A DNA stretch of 64,000 bases from Rhodoblastus sp963748385. GTDB taxonomy: Bacteria > Pseudomonadota > Alphaproteobacteria > Rhizobiales > Beijerinckiaceae. Position numbers and translations under genes: made by a program. The stretch spans positions 310,001-374,000 of the forward strand of contig CAVVIQ010000020.1 of NCBI GenBank assembly GCA_963748385.1, in the 5' to 3' direction. Of the stretch, positions 58,564 to 64,000 are shown in pieces (position 1 is the first letter of the stretch; each line of letters opens with the position of its first letter). The notes under the pieces are model-generated. The model saw nothing but the letters and a program-made list of their open reading frames with translations, was not told the origin of the DNA and ran no database searches.

Positions 58564-59073
58564 TCATTCGTGCAATCCCGGCGCGGCGGCCAGCGCCGGG
58601 ACGAGCGCGGCGCGCGGGCGGCGGCGGCCATATTCGCCCTTGAACGCCTTGCGCCAGATCGCCAAAGCCTCCTTTTCGCTCGCTGCCGTGACGAAGCGCG
58701 GTTCGGTCGTCGGCAGGCCGTCGCGGTCGAGGCAGGCCACCCAATAGAGGTGGAGACGCCTGGGATTGGTCGCCTTGGCCTCGCGCAGGAAATCGGCGGC
58801 CTCGCAGATGGAGTCCTGAAGATGGGCCAGCGCGGTTTGTTTCGACTCATCGCCGGTTTCGATCGCCTCCGCCCACAGTGCCAGGCCGGCCGCCTCGTAA
58901 AGGTCGCCGGCGAGCTTGCGCGCGCGGGCGAGCGGCATGGTCAGGCCCAAAACGCTCGAAGCGCGTTTTTTGGGGGCCTCGCGTTTTTTGGCGGTCTCGC
59001 GCTTTTTTGCCGCCAGAGGCTTTTTGCGCGCCTGAGGCGCCGCGTTTTTCGGTGTCTTGGTCTTCTTGGCCAT
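58564..59073 (-). CDS. Unknown protein with Lys/Ala-rich basic N-terminal tail
   Basis: A 169-residue protein that I do not recognise. The first 40 residues are a basic tail of Lys/Ala/Pro with repeated KKRE, APKKR units (TAKKREAPKKRA), like the tails of H1-like or AT-hook proteins. The remainder is helical with no membrane segment: ARKLAGDLYEAAGLALWAEA, then LHLYWVACLDRDGLPTTEP and ALAIWRKAFKGEYGRRR. The tail may bind nucleic acid, but the core gives no clue. It lies 112 bases from the acyltransferase and 129 from zapA, all on the minus strand. Confidence 0.7.
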   Translation of the reverse strand: MAKKTKTPKNAAPQARKKPLAAKKRETAKKREAPKKRASSVLGLTMPLARARKLAGDLYEAAGLALWAEAIETGDESKQTALAHLQDSICEAADFLREAKATNPRRLHLYWVACLDRDGLPTTEPRFVTAASEKEALAIWRKAFKGEYGRRRPRAALVPALAAAPGLHE

Positions 59074-59202
59074 GATGAACGGATTGTTTGAGCCGCCGGC
59101 GCGGCGTTTTCAAGGGATCGCGCGACTATGCCTCAAATCGCGGGCGCGGGGAAACCGGCAATTCCCACGTCGGTCCGGGCGCGGGCGACGAACGGCGCGC
59201 TC

Positions 59203-59568
59203 TCAGTCCTTTTCGCCGGCAAGGGCGCGCGTGGCGGCCTCGACCTGTTCCGCAGCCTCATCGAGCGCCGCCGCCGCCGCCGCCGCCCAATCCGCTTCGC
59301 GGCGGCGCCAATGCTCGGCCTCCGCTCGCGCCCTTTCCGCCGCCTCGGCGTCGGCGGCGAGTTTGTCACGGGCGGCGACCAGTTCGTCGGCGATCGTCAA
59401 CGCCGCCATGACGGTGATCCTCTGGTCGCCGATCTCGCCGAAGGCGCCGCGCAGATCCTCGATCTTGGCTTCAACCATCCGGGCGAGCGACTCGATATGC
59501 GGTTCATCGCCCTCGTCGCAGTTCATGCGATAGGTGCGTCCGGCGATGGTCACCACGGCCTGCGCCAT
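59203..59568 (-). CDS. zapA: Cell division protein ZapA
   Basis: A 121-residue ZapA, which cross-links FtsZ filaments at the Z ring. The N-terminal VTIAGRTYRMNCDEGDEPHI and MVEAKIEDLRGAFGEIGDQRI, shown in part as AKIEDLRGAFGEIGDQR, with AALTIADEL are typical, followed by a coiled coil rich in Ala/Glu/Arg. The ATG at 59568 is directly behind the DUF4164 stop (59569), an arrangement conserved in Rhizobiales. Confidence 0.93.
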   Translation of the reverse strand: MAQAVVTIAGRTYRMNCDEGDEPHIESLARMVEAKIEDLRGAFGEIGDQRITVMAALTIADELVAARDKLAADAEAAERARAEAEHWRRREADWAAAAAAALDEAAEQVEAATRALAGEKD

Positions 59569-59988
59569 TCACGCCTCCCCGGAAGCAGAGTTCGGGGCGC
59601 AGGTCTCTGCGGAGGAATCGGCCGCGAGCACGGCGCGCACCGCCGCTGCGGCGCGCTCAATGCGCCGCGCGGCCTCGACATTGGCGGATTCGAGAGTGCG
59701 CGCACGCCGCGCGGCGGCGTCGAGTTCGATCGCGAGCCGCGAACGGTCGTCCTGGAGCGCGGAATATTCGGCAAGCCGGTCCGCCAGTTCGCTGGCGCGT
59801 TCGGCCCGCCGGCTGATGGCGGCGTCGAGCGCCCCAAAAGCGGCCCGCAGCCGCCTCCGTGCGGCGTCGAAACGCTCCTTCGCTTGCGCGCGGCCAGCCT
59901 CCACTGGGGCGGAAGCGGTGAATTCGGGCGGGAGCTGTTCGTTCACGGTCGAGGACAAGGGGATACTTTCGGCTCGCGTCGCGCGCAA
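59569..59988 (-). CDS. DUF4164 coiled-coil protein
   Basis: A 139-residue protein (124 if it starts at GTG 59946) made largely of helices with heptad-like Ala/Leu/Arg pattern (FDAARRRLRAAFGALDAAIS, RASELADRLAEYSALQDDRS). It belongs to DUF4164, short coiled-coil proteins always encoded next to zapA in Alphaproteobacteria and therefore suspected of helping at the Z ring. The longest frame starts at TTG 59988; neither start has a strong ribosome site. It is divergent from gap. Confidence 0.8.
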   Translation of the reverse strand: MRATRAESIPLSSTVNEQLPPEFTASAPVEAGRAQAKERFDAARRRLRAAFGALDAAISRRAERASELADRLAEYSALQDDRSRLAIELDAAARRARTLESANVEAARRIERAAAAVRAVLAADSSAETCAPNSASGEA

Positions 59989-60343
59989 GGATCGGGAACG
60001 GACGATCGGGACAATCTATCATTGTCGCGGCTCGCGCCAAGGGCCAGAGGCGAAAGACCACAGAAAAAGAGGCCTTTGCCGACGGCGGGCAATCACCAGG
60101 ACGCGGCAAATCGCCGCAGGTGGCGCAAATTCCCGGGCGCGGCGCCGGGATGACGGTTTCCGCGCGGCGCTCTCCCCTTCCGAAAACAAGACGAAGGTCG
60201 AAGATTTGGCGTTCACGCAGTTGCCTTGGCGGCGCGAAACGGATTAAAGGGTCTGCCACAAAGCCGGCGCGCGAAATGCGGCGGAAATTGAGGAGCAAAA
60301 AAGCTCCGTCTTCTGGATGGGATCAACCAAGGAGCGCATCGAA
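59989..60343. other. 355-base divergent gap between DUF4164 and gap
   Basis: Contains no supported gene. In related genomes a transketolase gene (tkt) often precedes gap here; I see no trace of its C-terminus. A small hairpin GGAGC-N6-GCTCC lies at 60292-60307, 37 bases before the gap start. No clear promoter or regulator box could be placed. Confidence 0.5.
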
Positions 60344-61351
60344 ATGGCAGTCAAGGTTTTCATCAATGGTTTTGGCCGCATCGGCCGCAACGTCCTGCGC
60401 GCCATCGTTGAGTCCGGCCGCAAGGACATCCAGGTCGTCGGCATCAACGACCTCGGCCCGGTCGAAACCAACGCTCATCTCATGCGCTATGATTCGGTCC
60501 ACGGCCGCTTCCCCGGCGTGGTCAAGGTCGAAGGCGACACGATCGATGTCGGAACCGGCCCGATCAAGGTCACGGCGATCAAGGATCCCTCGCAGCTGCC
60601 GCTGGCCGCGCTCGGCGTTGACATCTGCATGGAATGCACCGGCATCTTCACCGCGCGCGACAAGGCCGCGACCATGCTCGCCGCCGGCGCCAAGCGCGTT
60701 CTGGTCTCCGCCCCCTCCGACGGCGCCGACCTCACCGTCGTCTATGGCGTGAACCACGACAAGCTGACCAGGGACCATCACGTCGTCTCCAACGCCTCCT
60801 GCACCACCAACTGCCTGTCGCCGGTCGCCAAGGTCCTCAATGACGCCATCGGCATCGAAAAGGGCATCATGACGACCATCCACTCCTATACCGGCGACCA
60901 GCCGACGCTCGACACGATGCATAAGGATCTATATCGCGCCCGCGCCGCGGCTTTGTCGATGATCCCGACCTCGACCGGCGCGGCCAAGGCGGTCGGCCTC
61001 GTCCTGCCGGAGCTCAAGGGCAAGCTCGACGGCTTCGCCATCCGCGTGCCGACCCCGAACGTCTCGGTCGTCGACCTCAAGTTCATCGCCAAGCGCGCCA
61101 CCAGCAAGGACGAGGTCAACGCCGCGATCAAGGCGGCGGCGGAAGGCCCGCTCAAGGGCGTTCTCGGCTATACCAACGACAAGAACGTCTCAAGCGACTT
61201 CAACCACGACCCCCATTCCTCGATCTTCCACATGGATCAGACCAAGGTCCTGGACGGAACCATGGTGTCGATCCTGTCCTGGTACGACAACGAATGGGGC
61301 TTCTCCAACCGCATGGCCGACACGGCCGTCGCGATGGCCAAGCTCATCTAA
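60344..61351 (+). CDS. gap: Glyceraldehyde-3-phosphate dehydrogenase, type I
   Basis: A 335-residue GAPDH. The NAD site is VFINGFGRIGRNVLRA with Asp-36 in GINDLGPVETNAHL, and the catalytic Cys-153 is in SNASCTTNCLSPVAKV. Length is normal. The ATG at 60344 has GGAG upstream; an in-frame ATG nine codons earlier is less likely. It is monocistronic, closed by a strong terminator, and precedes pgk and fba on the same strand. The three together serve glycolysis, gluconeogenesis or the Calvin cycle. Confidence 0.97.
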   Translation: MAVKVFINGFGRIGRNVLRAIVESGRKDIQVVGINDLGPVETNAHLMRYDSVHGRFPGVVKVEGDTIDVGTGPIKVTAIKDPSQLPLAALGVDICMECTGIFTARDKAATMLAAGAKRVLVSAPSDGADLTVVYGVNHDKLTRDHHVVSNASCTTNCLSPVAKVLNDAIGIEKGIMTTIHSYTGDQPTLDTMHKDLYRARAAALSMIPTSTGAAKAVGLVLPELKGKLDGFAIRVPTPNVSVVDLKFIAKRATSKDEVNAAIKAAAEGPLKGVLGYTNDKNVSSDFNHDPHSSIFHMDQTKVLDGTMVSILSWYDNEWGFSNRMADTAVAMAKLI

Positions 61352-61358
61352 GCCTTTC

Positions 61359-61392
61359 AAGGGCGCGCTCTTCGAGCGCGCCCTTCGTTTTT
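61359..61392 (+). terminator. Terminator of gap
   Basis: A perfect 12-bp stem, AAGGGCGCGCTC (61359-61370) with GAGCGCGCCCTT (61374-61385), followed by CGTTTTTG. It separates gap from pgk. Confidence 0.92.
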
Positions 61393-61512
61393 GTCATAGA
61401 ACATGGCGCGATTGAGCGAGAACGCCCATCCTGCGCCACCCCTGATCGAGCATGGTTCCCGTCGGCTCAGTCGCCCGCTGGAGCCATGCCCCAGACCGAC
61501 GAGAGTCCCCCC

Positions 61513-62706
61513 ATGTCCGGTTTTCGCACCCTCGATTCCGCTGAACTCAAGGGCAAGCGCGTGCTTGTCCGCGTCGACGTCAATGTGCCGATGGAAAAGG
61601 GCCGGGTCACCGACACCACCCGCCTCGAGCGCATCCTGCCGACCTTGAACGAAATTTCCCAAAAAGGCGGCAAGGTCATCATGCTGGCCCATTTCGGCCG
61701 GCCCAAGGGCGCGCCCAACCCCGATTTTTCCCTGAAGCCCGTGGCTGAAGCCATGGCCGGACTGATCGGCAAGCCGGTCGGCTTCGCCGAGGACTGCATC
61801 GGCGAAAAGGCCGCCGCCGCCGTGGCCAAAATGGCGGACGGCGATCTGTTGCTGCTGGAAAACACCCGCTTCCACAAGGGCGAGGAAAAGAACGATCCGG
61901 CGCTGGTCGCGCAAATGGCCGAACTCGGCGACGTCTATGTCAACGACGCCTTTTCCTCCGCCCATCGCGCCCATGCGTCGACGGAAGGCCTGGCGCACAA
62001 GATGCCGGCTTTTTGCGGCCGCGCCATGCAGGCGGAACTAGAGGCCTTGTCCAAGGCCCTGGAAAATCCCGCCCGCCCGCTGGCGGCGGTGGTCGGCGGC
62101 GCCAAGGTCTCGACCAAGCTCGAGCTGCTCGGCAATCTGACCAAGAAGGTGGATTTCCTGATCATCGGCGGCGGCATGGCGAACACCTTCCTGGCCGCTC
62201 AGGGCAAGAAGGTGGGCAAGAGCCTGTGCGAGTATGAGATGCTCGACACCGCGCGCGAGATCATGAAGAACGCGACGGCCAACAAGTGCCAGATCGTTTT
62301 GCCGAGCGACGCGGTGGTCGCGACCGAGTTCAAGGCGCATGCGCCGTCGCATGTCGTGAGCGTCGATCATGTCGGCGAGGGCGAAATGATCCTCGACGCC
62401 GGCCCGCGTTCGGTGACCGAGGTCGAGAACATCCTCGGCGCGATCAAGACCCTGGTGTGGAACGGACCCTTCGGCGCCTTCGAACTGGAGCCTTTCGACG
62501 CGGCGACCAACGCCGTGGCGCGGGCGGCCGCTCGCCTGACCGGGGAGGGCAAGCTGATCTCGGTGGCCGGCGGCGGCGACACGGTGGCGGCGCTCAATCA
62601 CGCCGGCGTGGGGGAAAAATTCACCTATGTCTCGACGGCGGGCGGCGCCTTCCTCGAGTGGCTCGAAGGCAAGGTTCTGCCGGGCGTCGAAGCGCTCCGC
62701 GCCTGA
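61513..62706 (+). CDS. pgk: Phosphoglycerate kinase
   Basis: A 397-residue PGK with FRTLDSAELKGKRVLVRVDV at the start, the substrate-binding HFGRPKGAPNPDFSL, the hinge-region VGGAKVSTKLELL and the nucleotide-binding GGGDTVAAL. The ATG at 61513 gives the family's usual N-terminus; ATG at 61486 has a closer GGAG and would add nine residues. It runs with gap upstream and fba downstream. Confidence 0.97.
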   Translation: MSGFRTLDSAELKGKRVLVRVDVNVPMEKGRVTDTTRLERILPTLNEISQKGGKVIMLAHFGRPKGAPNPDFSLKPVAEAMAGLIGKPVGFAEDCIGEKAAAAVAKMADGDLLLLENTRFHKGEEKNDPALVAQMAELGDVYVNDAFSSAHRAHASTEGLAHKMPAFCGRAMQAELEALSKALENPARPLAAVVGGAKVSTKLELLGNLTKKVDFLIIGGGMANTFLAAQGKKVGKSLCEYEMLDTAREIMKNATANKCQIVLPSDAVVATEFKAHAPSHVVSVDHVGEGEMILDAGPRSVTEVENILGAIKTLVWNGPFGAFELEPFDAATNAVARAAARLTGEGKLISVAGGGDTVAALNHAGVGEKFTYVSTAGGAFLEWLEGKVLPGVEALRA

Positions 62707-62714
62707 TATCGCAA

Positions 62715-62743
62715 ACGCCCGGGGCTCCCAAGGCCTCGGGCGT
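62715..62743 (+). other. Strong hairpin between pgk and fba
   Basis: An 11-bp stem (62715-62725 with 62733-62743, one G-U pair) around a 7-base loop in the 63-base gap. There is no T run, so it may be an mRNA stability or processing element that sets pgk and fba levels apart. Confidence 0.5.
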
Positions 62744-62769
62744 AATTCTGTTCACTCCGGGAGGGAAAC

Positions 62770-63837
62770 ATGGCCCGCATAACGCTTCGCCAATTGCTCG
62801 ACCACGCCGCCGAACACGATTATGGCGTGCCCGCCTTCAATATCAACAATATGGAGCAGGCCCTGGCCATCATGGTCGCGGCCTCCGCTCTGGACGCGCC
62901 GGTCATCATCCAGGCCTCGCGCGGCGCTCGCCAATACGCCAACGACATCATGCTGAAGCACATGATGGACGCTCTGGTGGATATCTATCCGCAGATCCCG
63001 ATCTGCGTGCATCAGGATCACGGCAACAGCCCGGCGACCTGTTTCTCCGCCATGCAAGCCGGCTTCACCTCGGTGATGATGGACGGCTCGCTGAAAGAGG
63101 ACGGCAAGACCCCCGGCGACTGGGACTATAACGTCAATGTCACGAAATATGTGACCGACATGGCCCATCTCGGCGGCATTTCGGTCGAGGGCGAATTCGG
63201 CGTGCTCGGCTCGCTCGAAACCGGCATGGGCGAAAAGGAAGACGGCCACGGCTTCGAGGGCAAGCTGTCGCATGACCAGCTCGTCACCAATCCCGACGAG
63301 GCGGTGAAATTCGTCAAGGCGACCAAGGTGGACGCGCTCGCCATCGCCATGGGCACTTCGCACGGGGCGTACAAGTTCTCGCGCAAGCCCGACGGCGCGA
63401 TTCTGGCGATGAACGTCATCGAGGAGATCCACCAGAAGATGCCGGGCCTGCACATGGTCATGCATGGCTCGTCCTCGGTGCCGCAGGACTTGCAGGACAT
63501 CATCAACAAATACGGCGGCAAGATGCCCCAGACCTGGGGCGTCCCGGTCGAGGAAATCCAGCGCGGCATCAAGCATGGCGTGCGCAAGATCAACATCGAC
63601 ACCGACAACCGCATGGCGATCACCGGCGCGATCCGCAAAGTCCTCGCCGAACATCCCGCCGATTTCGATCCGCGCAAATATCTCAAGCCCGCGACCGAGG
63701 CCATGACCAAGGTCTGCCACCAGCGCCTGGAGGAATTCGGCACGGCCGGCCAGGCCTCCAAAATCAAGAAGGTCTATACGCTCGCCGAAATGGCCAAGCG
63801 CTACGCTTCGGGCGAACTCGACCCCAAGACGGCCTGA
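62770..63837 (+). CDS. fba: Fructose-bisphosphate aldolase, class II (Calvin-cycle subtype)
   Basis: A 355-residue zinc aldolase of the class IIB/CbbA type (glycolysis, gluconeogenesis or Calvin cycle; some members also cleave sedoheptulose bisphosphate). It has YGVPAFNINNMEQALAIM, the zinc and catalytic HQDHGNSPATC, SVMMDGSL, GGISVEGEFGVLGSLETG and HGSSSVPQDL. The ribosome site GGGAGGGAAAC is very strong. Length is typical of the longer class II form. A terminator and thiE follow. Confidence 0.96.
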   Translation: MARITLRQLLDHAAEHDYGVPAFNINNMEQALAIMVAASALDAPVIIQASRGARQYANDIMLKHMMDALVDIYPQIPICVHQDHGNSPATCFSAMQAGFTSVMMDGSLKEDGKTPGDWDYNVNVTKYVTDMAHLGGISVEGEFGVLGSLETGMGEKEDGHGFEGKLSHDQLVTNPDEAVKFVKATKVDALAIAMGTSHGAYKFSRKPDGAILAMNVIEEIHQKMPGLHMVMHGSSSVPQDLQDIINKYGGKMPQTWGVPVEEIQRGIKHGVRKINIDTDNRMAITGAIRKVLAEHPADFDPRKYLKPATEAMTKVCHQRLEEFGTAGQASKIKKVYTLAEMAKRYASGELDPKTA

Positions 63838-63863
63838 CGGGCGCCGGATTTCAGCTCGCGAAA

Positions 63864-63893
63864 AGGGCCGCGGCTTGCCGCGGCCCTATTTTT
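63864..63893 (+). terminator. Terminator of fba
   Basis: GGGCCGCGG (63865-63873) pairs with CCGCGGCCC (63878-63886) around CTTG, followed by TATTTTTG. Confidence 0.92.
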
Positions 63894-63901
63894 GCCCTGA
63901 A

Positions 63902-64000
63902 ATGCCGACACGCCTGCAATCCATCCCGCCGCGCGCCACGCCGGTCGAAAAGTTCATGAGCGACGTCATCAAGCCCCGCCTTTACCTCATCACGCCGCCG
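63902..64000 (+). CDS. thiE: Thiamine phosphate synthase, N-terminal part (3' end outside window)
   Basis: The first 33 codons of a gene cut by the window edge. The visible protein ends with SDVIKPRLYLITPP, the standard N-terminus of ThiE, which couples the thiazole and pyrimidine moieties of thiamine. ATG at 63902 or, more likely by family length, ATG at 63956 (MSDVIKPRLYLITPP) is the start. It follows fba, as often in Rhizobiales. Only 64 bases lie upstream, and no TPP-riboswitch elements are visible there. Confidence 0.8.
   Translation, partial: MPTRLQSIPPRATPVEKFMSDVIKPRLYLITPP

Noticed and set aside
59090..59202. Possible 6S RNA gene downstream of zapA, its usual place in Alphaproteobacteria
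   Set aside because: Only about 110-130 bases are free before the next gene, and I could not draw the long bubble-containing hairpin typical of 6S RNA.
63838..63901. TPP riboswitch upstream of thiE
   Set aside because: Only 64 bases lie between fba and thiE, and they are largely the fba terminator.

Overview
The window is a GC-rich, gene-dense stretch of core chromosome from an alphaproteobacterium, most likely of the order Hyphomicrobiales (Rhizobiales), perhaps near Beijerinckiaceae/Methylocystaceae. The evidence is gene content and order: rplS-leuC, prmC-DUF4167-clpB, DUF4164-zapA beside the glycolytic genes, a Mic60/mitofilin-like protein beside HemY, a CtrA-type box before ftsK, and the ethylmalonyl-CoA pathway genes ccr and ecm. 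I see no phage, insertion sequence, CRISPR array, tRNA or rRNA gene. I assign no exact taxon.

Layout. 1-2.7 kb: end of a quinone reductase, then a lemA-TPM-TPM operon. 2.7-7.5 kb (minus): rplS, leuC, OsmC, a zincin-like peptidase, leuD and a lytic transglycosylase. 7.7-11.9 kb (minus): hemY, a mitofilin-like protein, a CitE-type CoA-ester lyase/thioesterase. 12.1-17.5 kb: beta-carbonic anhydrase, a small exported protein, asd, an NTF2-like protein, a pseudouridine synthase, ftsY and yciB. 17.6-25.5 kb: acnA, divergent ccmABCDG, then aroA-cmk. 25.5-29.6 kb: a DUF4105 membrane protein, a response regulator with a cyclic-nucleotide-binding partner, xth, lolA. 29.7-37.1 kb: ftsK, divergent ccr/ecm, uppP. 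37.1-44.1 kb (minus): clpB, DUF4167, prmC, htpG. 44.4-48.4 kb: three peptidoglycan enzymes around a conserved unknown. 48.5-54.4 kb: glyS-glyQ, a Gly/His/Trp/Tyr-rich secreted protein, a methyltransferase, DUF2007, a polyprenyl diphosphate synthase. 54.5-60 kb: a PEP-CTERM protein, an Atm1-type ABC exporter, an acyltransferase, a Lys-rich unknown, zapA and DUF4164. 60.3-64 kb: gap, pgk, fba and the start of thiE.

How the genes work together. Ccr and Ecm perform the two signature steps of the ethylmalonyl-CoA pathway, and the CitE-like protein could act at its malyl-CoA end; aconitase and the carbonic anhydrase fit the same C2/CO2 metabolism. ccmABCDG exports haem and prepares apocytochrome for c-type cytochrome maturation. 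Envelope genes are numerous (lytic transglycosylases, L,D-transpeptidase, SleB hydrolase, UppP, LolA, YciB, FtsK, ZapA). ClpB and HtpG each have a sigma-32-like promoter that I could place in the sequence.

The most important caution concerns sequence quality. Five genes (an rluA-type synthase, ftsK, ecm, glyS twice, and the Atm1-type exporter) are interrupted by six frameshifts. Each is repaired by removing one base, and several of the genes should be essential. This looks like sequencing or assembly insertion error. Two of the six sites are GAGTC (GANTC) sites carrying an extra T. I found no convincing new multi-gene system. The best leads are a 33-bp near-perfect palindrome at the lemA-TPM junction, the orphan regulator/cNMP pair, and several small uncharacterised proteins.
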